Shown: positions 16,302 through 25,586, counted from the first letter of the stretch. The stretch: 64,000 bases of DNA from CAZWSE01 sp964636575 (GCA_964636575.1 CAZWSE010000001.1:86960-150959), one strand, 5' to 3'. A program made the numbers and translations. Notes: generated by a model from the sequence alone, not told the origin.

Positions 16302-17429
16302 TCAGGTGAGTTTCAGCTCCTTTTGCATCAGTGCCGTGATCCCGGGCCAGACTCCGTGGCGTAGACCTAACACCAAGGCAAGGTGCGTGCTGTAACCGAT
16401 GTGGAACGCAGCAACCCACATCGCAAAGGTCACCGGATTGTGCGGCGCTAGAAATAGGATCGTCCCCACGGCCATTGAACCCCAAAGAAGCAAAACCCAA
16501 GACTTTTGCGCGTGCATCCTTGTGATGCTCATCAACAAATCACTCGCGCCCATGATCACTGGCCCGCAGTGCGATACGAAAAGCCACATCATGATCGGGG
16601 CGATCAGATCCGGATTGCTGTGGGTTTGACCCAGACTGAATTGTGCGGACAGAAAGAAGAACATTACGCCACCACCGCCAATCAGAAGAAACCCAAGGTT
16701 GGTGCGGGCCGCGACGGCCACCAGCTTGTGTCGCCTCTCGGTTCGGTAAACATCAGACAGAACGGGACCTAACGTTCCGTTCAAAGTGCCAATCAGATAC
16801 GAGCAGCTCAACGCAAAACACCAAGCGGTTATGTATTGGGTAGCCGCTTCTGAGGATAGCAACACCGCCGCGAGCACTGCATCGAATGTTCGGAATCCTA
16901 TCGTTCCATGATGTGAGGGGTGCGCAACGGTGGCTTCGCTCTGACGGTCCTCCCCCAATCGAAATAGAACCATGCTAAGTGCAGCAATCAAGTTCACGCC
17001 AAGAACTGTGAAAGCCGACATTGCGCCAAAGCCTTTGAGCGCCAGGATGGCAGAAATGCTTATACACAAGAAGGTTGCCAAGGTTCGCCGAGGATTTCGA
17101 AGTGAAAGTGCAAACCCCAAGGACACTCCGACAGCTATTCCTAAAACACCGGCCAAGCTGTTCTGACCAAGCGGTGAGAAAGCTCCGGTCTGCGTCCCAG
17201 CGAGAAGCAGGCTCATGCAAGTGATCACTACCAAAGGCTTCAGAAAGCCAAACTTTGATGGATAAGACGATGTCCCGAGACTAAACCATGCAACGATGAC
17301 TGCCAGGCAATAGCCGAACAAAGCCGCGCTGAATTCGCCTGCTGGTAAGGCCTCTGCCGATACAAAAATCAGCGCCCATGATAGAAATACGCAGCCAGCT
17401 CCGCCGATGGGCAAACCCATTGAAGACAT
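16302..17429 (-). CDS. Multi-pass membrane protein, flippase-like (unknown function)
   Basis: A 375-residue protein with about 11-12 hydrophobic helices and short loops. I do not recognise a precise family. The overall layout, and the segment TLGPVLSDVYRTERRHKLVAVAARTN followed by a long hydrophobic helix, recalls polysaccharide flippases of the MOP/Wzx type, but it is shorter than usual. It lies 134 bases downstream of fliP on the same strand and ends tail to tail with flgI, so it may be cotranscribed with fliF-fliH-fliN-fliP. A role in surface glycan or flagellin modification is only a guess. AGGG seven bases before the ATG supports the start. Confidence 0.55.
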   Translation of the reverse strand: MSSMGLPIGGAGCVFLSWALIFVSAEALPAGEFSAALFGYCLAVIVAWFSLGTSSYPSKFGFLKPLVVITCMSLLLAGTQTGAFSPLGQNSLAGVLGIAVGVSLGFALSLRNPRRTLATFLCISISAILALKGFGAMSAFTVLGVNLIAALSMVLFRLGEDRQSEATVAHPSHHGTIGFRTFDAVLAAVLLSSEAATQYITAWCFALSCSYLIGTLNGTLGPVLSDVYRTERRHKLVAVAARTNLGFLLIGGGGVMFFFLSAQFSLGQTHSNPDLIAPIMMWLFVSHCGPVIMGASDLLMSITRMHAQKSWVLLLWGSMAVGTILFLAPHNPVTFAMWVAAFHIGYSTHLALVLGLRHGVWPGITALMQKELKLT

Positions 17430-17563
17430 TTCATCACCCTAAACCACGCGGCTGTCACCCCTGACACCGCCCCACGCGAATGGCTTAGCAGTTGCGGACT
17501 TTAGAAGTTCTAAAGCCACTACCGGAAAGTAATGAAAGTTTAAGTCTTAGTCTGGCGAAGTCG

Positions 17564-18292
17564 CTAAAAATAGCTGCGAACGATACTGCCTGCGATAAGG
17601 CTCCACCCATCTGCAACCACGAAGAAGGCCAGCTTAAACGGCAGTGACACGATGGCCGGCGGAACCATCATCATCCCCATCGACATCAAGACAGCTGCGA
17701 CAACCAAATCGATGATGAGGAAGGGGAGGTAGATCAGAAATCCGATTTGAAAGGCTCGTGAAATTTCCGACAGCATGAAGCTTGGCATAAGGACAGACAG
17801 CGGTGCTTCTGTCGACACTGCAGTTCCCGCCGTATCTGGTCTAAGGTCTGCCATTGCGGAAAACGTGTTAGGATCCACGCGACCCACCATGAACAGCCGG
17901 AAGGGTTCAATCCCGCGAGACAATGCTGTTTCTAGATCAATCGTTTCTGCAATCAGCGGCTCAACCCCTTGTGTCCATGAGGCCATGAACACAGGTTCCA
18001 TCACAAAGTAGGTCAAGAACAAGGCGAGGCTGACGATCAACATATTGGGTGGCGACTGTTGAAGCCCGATTGCTGTTCTCAAGATCGACAACACGGTGAC
18101 GATAAATGGAAAACAGGTGATCATTATCGCAAGGGCTGGCGCCAGACTAAGGAGTGTGATCAGCGCGATCAGTTGGATGCTGCGCGTCGTCAAGGACCCT
18201 TGATCGCCAAAGGACACAGACACATCCTGTGCAAAAGCTGGCCCTGACCACAGCAAGACAGCCGCAATCAAAAAGACAAAAACCGCCTTCAT
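17564..18292 (-). CDS. fliP: Flagellar biosynthesis protein FliP
   Basis: A 242-residue component of the flagellar type III export gate (FliPQR). It has a cleavable signal peptide (about 1-21) and four membrane segments. Signatures include MITCFPFIVTVLSILRTAIGLQQSPPN and IGFLIYLPFLIIDLVVAAVLMSMGMMM, both diagnostic. Its ATG shares a base with the fliN stop (TAATG). Confidence 0.96.
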   Translation of the reverse strand: MKAVFVFLIAAVLLWSGPAFAQDVSVSFGDQGSLTTRSIQLIALITLLSLAPALAIMITCFPFIVTVLSILRTAIGLQQSPPNMLIVSLALFLTYFVMEPVFMASWTQGVEPLIAETIDLETALSRGIEPFRLFMVGRVDPNTFSAMADLRPDTAGTAVSTEAPLSVLMPSFMLSEISRAFQIGFLIYLPFLIIDLVVAAVLMSMGMMMVPPAIVSLPFKLAFFVVADGWSLIAGSIVRSYF

Positions 18293-18585
18293 TACAAGCC
18301 GTTTTTGAGGTCGACGATTTCGGTCAGGCGTACAGCCAATTGACCTTGCTGATCGCCTTCCAGCTCTTCCAGCTCACCGCGGGCGATTAGTCGATCACCA
18401 ACGAACAGCTCGACCGGATCGTCAACGCGTTTGTCCAAGGTCAGAACGGCGTCTTCTCCCATGGCGACGAGATCCCGCACCAACGGTCGGGCCTTTCCGA
18501 CAGAAATCGAGATTTCGATGGGAACCGATGTGAACGGATTGGACGGGTCCAGCGCGGGGTTCTGGGATGCTTCTGTGTCAGGCAC
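18292..18585 (-). CDS. fliN: Flagellar motor switch protein FliN
   Basis: A 97-residue single SpoA (surface presentation of antigens) domain protein of the C-ring. The block VPIEISISVGKARPLVRDL and the DKRVDDPVELFVGDRLIARGE segment are classic FliN. The start is GTG at 18585 with AAGGAG seven bases upstream, inside the end of fliH (8-base overlap). fliM and fliG, its usual partners, are not in this window. Confidence 0.93.
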   Translation of the reverse strand: MPDTEASQNPALDPSNPFTSVPIEISISVGKARPLVRDLVAMGEDAVLTLDKRVDDPVELFVGDRLIARGELEELEGDQQGQLAVRLTEIVDLKNGL

Positions 18586-19180
18586 GCAAAGGCTCCTTAT
18601 TGTTTTGATGGATGAATGCCGTCATTGCGGATTGGATTCCTTCGATCAGCTGGCCAGTGTCGATTTCACGCTCTGCCGTGCCAAATTTGATGTAGGCTTG
18701 CCCGTCACCGAGTGATGGCTCAGACGTGATTTCAAAGGGTTCTTGCAATGCCTCTCCAACAAGGTTTTCAACTGCCTCAAGGTTCGTGGGGCTGACCGTG
18801 ATCTGCATTGCAGCTCCGGTTTGCACGCGGGCCAGTTCGGCCAGTTGTTCCACGATTTGCATCCCAAGGGTTTCTTTGGCCATCTGCGGTAAAACCTTCG
18901 CCACAATATCTTGCAAAAGCGGCTCAATGGATTTGTTCAAATGCGCCACGGCCTCATGGTACGTGAACGACATGTCCTGCAAGTTCTGTGCCAGATCACT
19001 GGAGACCCGCGTTTGATCGTCGGCTTGTGCTTTGACCGCGTCTTCCCATCCGGCGGAATACCCCGTTTCAAATGAGGCCAGCCGCTCGTTTTCGAGGGCG
19101 ACTTGATTGATTTCTGTGCGGTTGGACCCCTGTTCGGTTCCATCTGTATCGAAGCTTTCGAGCAGTTCACTGAATGCCAT
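18578..19180 (-). CDS. fliH: Flagellar assembly protein FliH-like
   Basis: A 200-residue protein with a predicted coiled coil in the middle (about 35-110) and a C-terminal domain like FliH/FlbE (about 105-200). FliH regulates the export ATPase FliI and docks it to the C-ring. The assignment rests on length, architecture and position between fliF and fliN, as in Caulobacter (flbE). GAGGAG lies eight bases before the ATG, which shares one base with the fliF stop. Sequence conservation in the family is low. Confidence 0.8.
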   Translation of the reverse strand: MAFSELLESFDTDGTEQGSNRTEINQVALENERLASFETGYSAGWEDAVKAQADDQTRVSSDLAQNLQDMSFTYHEAVAHLNKSIEPLLQDIVAKVLPQMAKETLGMQIVEQLAELARVQTGAAMQITVSPTNLEAVENLVGEALQEPFEITSEPSLGDGQAYIKFGTAEREIDTGQLIEGIQSAMTAFIHQNNKEPLRA

Positions 19181-20778
19181 TATGAGGTCTCCTCCGGTTC
19201 TTCGAGCCAGCCACGCAGGACTTCGACAGTCTCGTCTTGGCGCTCTTCAATAAGGCCGCGCAAACGATCCACCGGGTCGTCGGACGGACTGTCCATCATG
19301 CCAAAATCAGCGGCTCCAAAGTCAGCCATTCCCATGTCGCCACCCATCGCAGAGCCAAGGTCGTCGGCTATCTCACCGTTGAGGGCGGGCAAATCGCTTG
19401 ATCCGGGATCCGCAGGCGGCAAGCTGATCACATCTTCTTGTTTGGCGGGGCGAGACAGGACGGGTTTGACCACAAAGAGCCCTAAGATCAGTGTGACCAG
19501 TGCCAGAATTCCCATTTGGATTGCTGACATCAGATTAATGTCGGCCCGATCGATCAAGGATGTCGTCGCGGCTGTACCTTGAGGTTCAATCGCCTGTATT
19601 GCCATTGATTTGATCGTAATCACGTCGCCCCGAGCTTCGTTAAACCCAACCGCCGATGATACCAGTTCGCGAAGTGCGGCCAGTTCGGCTTCGGGACGCG
19701 GTTCAAAGACTTCGGTCCCTGTATCGTCGGTTTGCACATTTCCATTCACCAGAACTGCGACGCTAAGCCGTTTTACGGCGCCTGCAGCCCGAACGATTTG
19801 GCGTTCCGTCTCAGACACTTCGTAGTTCACACGTTCGCGGGTTTCGCTGTTCTGTGCAGTTGATCCTGCTCCGCCAGCTCCGTCCTGATCTGGCAGGTTT
19901 GAGGCAACGGTGACGTCACCGCCTGCTGCATCTTGGGATGAATTTGTACGCTCTTCTGTGTCTGTGCTGATGGCAACGCGACTGTCGGGATCAAAGCTGC
20001 GTTCTTTGATTGATTCCGTTTCGGTCACCGTCTCGACGCTGACTTCGACCACTGCATTCCCGACCCCGACACTGGCATCGACGATGCGCTGTACTCTATC
20101 TCTAAGCGTCTTGGATTGGTCGTCCGCCCCTGCGCTTGTGTCTTCAGTTGCACCGATCAGGTTTCCGTTGCCATCAATAACTGCAACGTCATCCGGCGAT
20201 AGGCCGGCAACAGCAGACGCCACAAGGAACCGCATTGCCTTTGCTTGACGCGAGCTAACTGTGCCTCCAACAGGTATGATAGAAACCGATGCGGTGGGCT
20301 GTATGTCCCGCTGAAACGGGTTGGACCCGGCATTTGAGATATGCACCCGCGCTGAGCTGATCCGGGGGCTTGCAACGATGGTCCGCGCCAGCTCTCCTTC
20401 TTTCGCGCGCCAATAGGCGGCATCGAACATCTGCGACGTTGTCCCAAAACCCGTCAACGTATCCAAAAGCTCATACCCGCCTGTAGAATTGGCCGGCAGC
20501 CCTTCGCTGGCCAATGTCATCCGCAACTCGTCACGCAGTTTGGAATCGACAAATATTGATCCGCCGCGCACGTCATAGACAGCCCCACGCTGTTCCAGGG
20601 CGCGAACGACTTCTCCGGCGGGGCCGCTTTCCAGCCCTGAATAAAGCAAGGTCATCGTTGGCGCTGAGGCCATACGCGCCATACCAAGAATCGCCGCGAA
20701 CATCGCAAAGGACGATACGATTACGACCAGTTTTCGTTTGATATTCAGGTTGAGCCAAAGATCGATCAATTGTTGCAC
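19180..20778 (-). CDS. fliF: Flagellar MS-ring protein FliF
   Basis: A 532-residue membrane ring protein with transmembrane helices at about 17-38 and 437-457. Signatures include MTLLYSGLESGPAGEVVRAL (ring-building motif), AYWRAKEGELARTI and ISSARVHIS. The C-terminal tail PVDRLRGLIEERQDETVEVLRGWL looks like the helix that binds FliG. The start is GTG with GGAG six bases upstream. It heads the fliF-fliH-fliN-fliP operon, divergent from fliL with a CtrA-like box between. fliG, usually the next gene, is absent. Confidence 0.94.
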   Translation of the reverse strand: MQQLIDLWLNLNIKRKLVVIVSSFAMFAAILGMARMASAPTMTLLYSGLESGPAGEVVRALEQRGAVYDVRGGSIFVDSKLRDELRMTLASEGLPANSTGGYELLDTLTGFGTTSQMFDAAYWRAKEGELARTIVASPRISSARVHISNAGSNPFQRDIQPTASVSIIPVGGTVSSRQAKAMRFLVASAVAGLSPDDVAVIDGNGNLIGATEDTSAGADDQSKTLRDRVQRIVDASVGVGNAVVEVSVETVTETESIKERSFDPDSRVAISTDTEERTNSSQDAAGGDVTVASNLPDQDGAGGAGSTAQNSETRERVNYEVSETERQIVRAAGAVKRLSVAVLVNGNVQTDDTGTEVFEPRPEAELAALRELVSSAVGFNEARGDVITIKSMAIQAIEPQGTAATTSLIDRADINLMSAIQMGILALVTLILGLFVVKPVLSRPAKQEDVISLPPADPGSSDLPALNGEIADDLGSAMGGDMGMADFGAADFGMMDSPSDDPVDRLRGLIEERQDETVEVLRGWLEEPEETS

Positions 20779-20838
20779 GTATGTCTCCGGACTAGCGAAC
20801 GTTCTGTTTGCGGTGCGGTAACTAATGAACGATCTGCC

Positions 20839-20853
20839 TTAACAATCGGTTAG
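20839..20853 (+). promoter_or_regulatory. CtrA-like site between fliF and fliL
   Basis: TTAA-N7-TTAG lies in the 121-base divergent gap, 46 bases before fliL and 60 before fliF. It has one mismatch to the CtrA consensus and could serve both operons. Confidence 0.5.
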
Positions 20854-20899
20854 TGCATCACAGTCTATACGGGGTCATGAAACAAAAACGGAACTGATC

Positions 20900-21385
20900 A
20901 TGGCTGACGAAGAAGAAATTCCGGAGGAAGAGCCGAAGAAGGCGTCAAAATTGCCTTTGATTCTTGGGGTTGTTCTGGCCATCGCGGGCGGCGGCGGCGG
21001 ATTTTATGCTGTGTCGTCCGGTCTCATTCTCGCGCCCGAATCGCATGCTAAAGAAATGAAGGCGGAGCCTGAAGAAGAGCTTCCGGATATAGCTTATGTC
21101 GAAATGGATCCCTTGACGATCTCGCTCGCGGCAGGGTCAGCCAACCGTCATTTACGTTTTCGAACACAGATCGAAGTGCCGCGTGATTACCAATCTGATG
21201 TTGAGCTGGTGAAGCCGCGGATCACCGACGTGATGAACAGCTATCTGCGCGCTTTAGAAACGGCTGATCTGGAATCCCCCTCTGCCTTGATCCGAATTCG
21301 GTCGCAGCTTTTGCGGCGCATTCAAGTTGTGACTGGACCAGGTCGCGTGCGTGATTTGCTGATCATGGAATTTGTACTGAACTAG
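20900..21385 (+). CDS. fliL: Flagellar basal body-associated protein FliL
   Basis: A 161-residue inner-membrane protein with an acidic cytoplasmic N-terminus, one membrane helix (about 18-40) with a glycine run, and a periplasmic FliL domain (IAYVEMDPLTISLA; HLRFRTQIEVP). FliL rings surround the stator and raise motor torque. It begins an operon with a proline-rich protein, a motE-like gene and motA. fliM, its usual neighbour, is not present. A second FliL-like gene lies at 30759-31235. Confidence 0.92.
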   Translation: MADEEEIPEEEPKKASKLPLILGVVLAIAGGGGGFYAVSSGLILAPESHAKEMKAEPEEELPDIAYVEMDPLTISLAAGSANRHLRFRTQIEVPRDYQSDVELVKPRITDVMNSYLRALETADLESPSALIRIRSQLLRRIQVVTGPGRVRDLLIMEFVLN

Positions 21386-21395
21386 GAGACCCGTG

Positions 21396-21821
21396 ATGGA
21401 TCTTATAGCTGATATTTTGCTCGTTGCGGGTGCTTTGGGCGCTGCTTTCTACTGCTTTATTTTGGGCCGTCGGTTGCGCAAATTCAACGACTTGGAAAAG
21501 GGGGTCGGTGGCGCCGTGGCTGTCTTGTCCGGACAAGTGGATGACCTGAGCAAAACGCTTGCCTCCGCCCAAAGGGTTGCGACGATGTCGACAGACACCT
21601 TGACCGAAACGACAGAACGCGCGGAACGAACAGCGAAACAGCTAGAGCTTCTGATGGCGTCTTTACACGATGTTCCAACTCAAACTGCGCCGCCGCCGCC
21701 AACACCAGTTGCTGAAGTGATTGAGCCTGTTGCGCCGCCGCCTGAGCCACCGAAGGAAGTTCCCAGTTCAGAACCGATGTTCGTTCGACACTCAACCGCC
21801 ATGAACGGAGCGTCCCAATGA
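21396..21821 (+). CDS. Proline-rich bitopic protein of the flagellar operon (DUF6468/PflI-like)
   Basis: A 141-residue protein with an N-terminal membrane helix (about 4-24), a positively charged stop (GRRLRKF), a coiled-coil region (about 30-92) and a proline-rich tail from about 97 (PPPPTP, PPPEPP). This architecture, and the place between fliL and motE, recalls the small flagellar-operon proteins of alphaproteobacteria called DUF6468 or, in Caulobacter, the flagellar positioning protein PflI. That link is by architecture, not by measured similarity. AGGAG seven bases before the ATG at 21396 supports this start over the GTG one codon earlier. It overlaps the next gene by four bases. Confidence 0.6.
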   Translation: MDLIADILLVAGALGAAFYCFILGRRLRKFNDLEKGVGGAVAVLSGQVDDLSKTLASAQRVATMSTDTLTETTERAERTAKQLELLMASLHDVPTQTAPPPPTPVAEVIEPVAPPPEPPKEVPSSEPMFVRHSTAMNGASQ

Positions 21822-22408
21822 CCAAGCAGACCAAAAAGAGCAAACTCGCACGTCGCGGCGCGTTGAGTATGATTGTGCTTCTGTTGCTTTCGTCCGCTGC
21901 GATTCGAGGGGGCTTGGGTGTAACCGAGGTTATGGCCCGCAGCGCGGAAGAGCCCGCGGCGTTTGACCCAAAACCAATGACCGCGCCACAGTCAAACAGT
22001 GCTACGTTGACCCCTCTCTTGGCGTCATTGAAAGAACGCGAAGAACGCCTGACGGCACGCGAAAGAGACATGGACCTGCGCGCAAAAACACTAGAGGTCG
22101 CATCCCGTGAAGTTGAAGCGCGCATAGAAGCGCTTAAGCAAGCGGAGGAAAAACTGCGCGCCACGCTTTCATTGGCCGATACAGCCGCAGAAGATGATTT
22201 GGTGCGGTTGACCAGTCTATATGAAAACATGAAGCCCAAGGATGCCGCGGCCTTGTTCGAAGAAATGGACCCCGGTTTTGCGGCTGGATTTCTTGGACGC
22301 ATGCGCGCAGATGCAGCCGCATCAGTTATGGCAGGTCTATCGCCGCAAACGGCCTATTCGGTCAGCGTCATAATGGCCGGTCGCAACGCCAATGCGCCGA
22401 AAAATTAG
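21818..22408 (+). CDS. MotE-like protein (MgtE N-domain family)
   Basis: A 196-residue protein with an N-terminal signal or anchor segment (about 13-33), a strongly charged coiled coil (about 65-120, ASLKEREERLTARERDMDLR) and a C-terminal MgtE_N-like domain (LYENMKPKDAAALFEEMDP, SPQTAYSVSVIMAGR). This is the layout of MotE, a periplasmic chaperone of the motor protein MotC in Sinorhizobium. It overlaps the preceding gene (ATGA) and is followed after 77 bases by motA, which fits a motor role. Confidence 0.75.
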   Translation: MTKQTKKSKLARRGALSMIVLLLLSSAAIRGGLGVTEVMARSAEEPAAFDPKPMTAPQSNSATLTPLLASLKEREERLTARERDMDLRAKTLEVASREVEARIEALKQAEEKLRATLSLADTAAEDDLVRLTSLYENMKPKDAAALFEEMDPGFAAGFLGRMRADAAASVMAGLSPQTAYSVSVIMAGRNANAPKN

Positions 22409-22485
22409 AAACAATTTTCCATATGAGGCTTTGTTAACGGATCACCCATTAGGGTTCATTGAATGAGTCGTGTTGGAGCAGTTAG

Positions 22486-23355
22486 ATGATTGGTATTATT
22501 GGTATTATCACCGTTTTTGTAATGGTGTTTGGCGGGTATCTGGCCGCTGGTGGTAAGATGGGGATCATCATCAAGGCGCTTCCCTTTGAGATGGCGATGA
22601 TTGGTGGCGCCGCCGTTGGCGCATTTCTAATCAGCAACGATATGTCTGCGGTCAAACACACGATGAAAGATGTGGGAAAGGTTTTCAAAGGTCCCAAGTG
22701 GAAACACGAAGACTACCGTGATCTTCTGTGTCTACTGTTTGAGTTGATCCGTCTGGTCCGTCAAAACCCGGTGGCCATTGAAGAACACATCGAGGCCCCA
22801 CAAGACTCCACGATCTTCGCGAAGTACCCCAAAATTCTGGGTGACAAAGAGTCTACTGAATTGATCTGTGATACCATGCGGTCTGCTTCTATGAACTATG
22901 ATGACCCGCATCAGGTTGAAGAAGTGCTGGAAAAGCGCCTTGAGACGTCAATGCATCATTCTCTGCATTCAAGCCACGCCCTGCAAACGATTGCTGACGG
23001 GTTGCCTGCCTTGGGAATTGTGGCTGCGGTTTTGGGCGTTATCAAAACGATGGCTTCGATTGACCAACCGCCAGAAATTTTGGGTAAGATGATTGGTGGC
23101 GCGCTTGTGGGCACGTTCTTGGGCGTGTTTCTGGCCTATGCATTTGTTGGCCCTTTTGCTGCGAAGGTGAAAGCCGTCATCGAAGAAGATGGTCATTTCC
23201 ACCAGTTGATCCGCGAAGTTTTGGTCGCAAATCTGCACAACCACGCGACAAACATTTGCATCGAAGTCGGTCGTCAAAACACGCCTTCCCACTGCAGACC
23301 ATCGTTTTCGGAGTTGGAAGACGCTTTGAAATCCGTAAAACAGGACGCCGCATGA
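22486..23355 (+). CDS. motA: Flagellar motor stator protein MotA
   Basis: A 289-residue protein with four membrane helices (about 1-20, 30-50, 165-190 and 197-220). The family block HALQTIADGLPALGIVAAVLGVIKTM and the following MIGGALVGTFLGVFLAYAFVGP form the proton-channel helices, with the large cytoplasmic loop between. It pairs with MotB. GGAG precedes the ATG; a TTAAC half-site lies upstream. The stop overlaps the next gene as ATGA. Confidence 0.95.
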   Translation: MIGIIGIITVFVMVFGGYLAAGGKMGIIIKALPFEMAMIGGAAVGAFLISNDMSAVKHTMKDVGKVFKGPKWKHEDYRDLLCLLFELIRLVRQNPVAIEEHIEAPQDSTIFAKYPKILGDKESTELICDTMRSASMNYDDPHQVEEVLEKRLETSMHHSLHSSHALQTIADGLPALGIVAAVLGVIKTMASIDQPPEILGKMIGGALVGTFLGVFLAYAFVGPFAAKVKAVIEEDGHFHQLIREVLVANLHNHATNICIEVGRQNTPSHCRPSFSELEDALKSVKQDAA

Positions 23356-25586
23356 TCCGCTTCGTACTCTGCTTTTTTTGGATCAGTTTTGCGGGCGCGG
23401 TACACGCGCAGACTGTCAGCCTACGTTCCGGTGAGCATCCAAATTTCACAAGATTTGTTCTGGATATTCCGAAAGGGGTATCATGGGAGCTTAAGCCCTC
23501 TGAAAACGCCTATGACCTCATTCTTGGGAACAAGAACATCAAGGTCGATACGTCGCGCGCCTTTTCTCGCGTTTCAAGAGACCGTGTAGCTTCTATTTCC
23601 CAAACAGGGACGAATGTTCGGTTTGATCTTGCATGCGATTGTACCGCCAAAGCCTATGTTCTGAGAGACAGGATGTTGGTTGTGGACGTGTCGAACGCTC
23701 CAAAGCCACCTGAGGTGACCGAAACGGTTGCGGAGGAAGCAGTTGTTCCGACACCAGAATCGGAATTCGAATTTGGAGACTTGCTTTGGAGTGAACGCAC
23801 CACCGCCGCGTTCTTGGAACCGGAAATCACTTCTAAACCTGAAGTGCAGACAGAACTGATGAAGCAGCCTGCGGCGACGCGACCTGTGCCAACAGAATTG
23901 CGCACAGAAATAACAAACCAAGTGGCACATGCCGCAACGATTGGTTTGTTGCAGCCCGAACAGATCGAAGTCTCTCCTGCGAAAGAAGAAATGTCTCCTA
24001 AGGTTGATCGCCTTGATCCAAACACGGCCATGCAGACTGTTGAACAAAAACCGGCACCACAGTCGAACATGATTTTTCGAAATGCGACCACGATCCCTGG
24101 TTCGAATGCTCCTGAAACCAATGTGGATGCAATGTCGGCTGTCGTTTGTCCTAACCCAGATATCCTTGACTTGGCTTCTTGGGGCGCAGATGAGCCTTTC
24201 AATATTCAAATCTCTAACCACCGTTCGATGTTGTTTGAAGAGTTTGATCGAAACTCTGCGAAGGTCGCTGTCAATCTTGCAAAGACATACCTTCATTTCG
24301 GATTTGGTCAGGAGGCGATTCGAAGCTTAGAGACAATCGATGCCGACAATTCGTACGTCGAAACGCTCCGTGCGTTGGCCGAGATATTGGAGCATAGCAA
24401 AGTTCAAACCGTGGATCCGTTTTCGAGTTTTGTAAGCTGTGAAGGCCCATTCGCGCTTTGGGCTGCGTTGGCGACTGAATCGCCCAGTTTTGAAATCTCG
24501 GACCACCGTGACGGTATCCTTTCTGCATTGGATGCACTGCCTCTTCACCTACGAGAGTATCTTGGACCAATCGTTGCACGGCGCGCGACGCAATCCGGGG
24601 CAACGGAAGTGGCTGACCGGGCGTTACGCATCTCTGACCGCGCGCGACAGAATCCAACGCCTGATCACATGCTTGCGGCCGCTGCGTTAGATGTAAAAAC
24701 CGAAAACCCCGAGGCAGCAATCGAGACCTTAGAGGAAATTGTTTCTTCAAACAGCGGCGTTTCTCCGCAAGCCGTCATTGAATTGATCGAAACAAGTTTT
24801 GCGGAAGGTTTGGGGATAACGGAAGATACCGCGCGATTAACCGAAGCCTTGGCCGTCGAGCTTGCAAACACAGAACTTGGGCCGAATTTGTTGCGCGTAC
24901 AGGCGATTTCGCGCGCCCAACTTGGCGAATTTGACACGGCATTTGATCACCTCGGAACCATGGCTCTACGCAGTGCGCCGGTGGATCTCCTTAAGACACA
25001 AGAAGATGTTTTGATGCTTCTGACCAACAACGCATCTGATGCTGATTTTGTGCTGCATGCCTTTGATCCGGTGACGAATGCCACGGTCGAAACTCCGTCT
25101 CTTGTGCGTGACATCGCGAAACGGCTTGCCGCACTTGGATTCACGGATGCTGCGGGCCAAGGTTTGCGGTCCATCCCTGTTTCCAAACAGACGCGCGAGG
25201 ACAAGATACTTATGTCCACCTTAGCCATCGCTGATCGAAAGCCGAGACAAGCTTTGTCATACATCGAAGACTTCACGGACGCTGAGTCTGAAACATTGCG
25301 GGCTCGTGCTCTTGATTTGATCGGAGACCATGATGGTGCAGCGGCATTGTTTGCGTCAGCAAACCAATTGGCCGATGCGGAGCGATCTGCTTGGATGGCC
25401 GAAGACTGGGAAACCATATCGTCTTCTGAAACATCGCCCTTTAGTGCGGCCGCTTCGATGTTGAACAAAGATCAGAGCATAGCAACCGAAGCCGGAATGA
25501 TTCAAAGCGGAGAAAACCTTTTGCAAGACACAGCCGCCTTGCGTGACGCTTTAACGGCCGCGGTCCAATCCGCATCAACGAATTGA
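23352..25586 (+). CDS. Large secreted helical-repeat protein coupled to motA (unknown)
   Basis: A 744-residue protein with a signal peptide (about 1-19, ending VHA). The next 85 residues (LRSGEHPNFTRFVLDIPKG...) look like an AMIN-type beta domain, which in other proteins targets peptidoglycan or secretin partners. A low-complexity Pro/Glu/Thr linker follows (about 110-280), then a long helical region with TPR-like spacing to the end. I do not recognise a named family. The ATGA overlap with motA and the motE-like gene nearby suggest a periplasmic motor component, perhaps comparable to MotC; this is inference. The ATG at 23352 is chosen because the longer open frame has no signal peptide. Confidence 0.65.
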   Translation: MIRFVLCFFWISFAGAVHAQTVSLRSGEHPNFTRFVLDIPKGVSWELKPSENAYDLILGNKNIKVDTSRAFSRVSRDRVASISQTGTNVRFDLACDCTAKAYVLRDRMLVVDVSNAPKPPEVTETVAEEAVVPTPESEFEFGDLLWSERTTAAFLEPEITSKPEVQTELMKQPAATRPVPTELRTEITNQVAHAATIGLLQPEQIEVSPAKEEMSPKVDRLDPNTAMQTVEQKPAPQSNMIFRNATTIPGSNAPETNVDAMSAVVCPNPDILDLASWGADEPFNIQISNHRSMLFEEFDRNSAKVAVNLAKTYLHFGFGQEAIRSLETIDADNSYVETLRALAEILEHSKVQTVDPFSSFVSCEGPFALWAALATESPSFEISDHRDGILSALDALPLHLREYLGPIVARRATQSGATEVADRALRISDRARQNPTPDHMLAAAALDVKTENPEAAIETLEEIVSSNSGVSPQAVIELIETSFAEGLGITEDTARLTEALAVELANTELGPNLLRVQAISRAQLGEFDTAFDHLGTMALRSAPVDLLKTQEDVLMLLTNNASDADFVLHAFDPVTNATVETPSLVRDIAKRLAALGFTDAAGQGLRSIPVSKQTREDKILMSTLAIADRKPRQALSYIEDFTDAESETLRARALDLIGDHDGAAALFASANQLADAERSAWMAEDWETISSSETSPFSAAASMLNKDQSIATEAGMIQSGENLLQDTAALRDALTAAVQSASTN

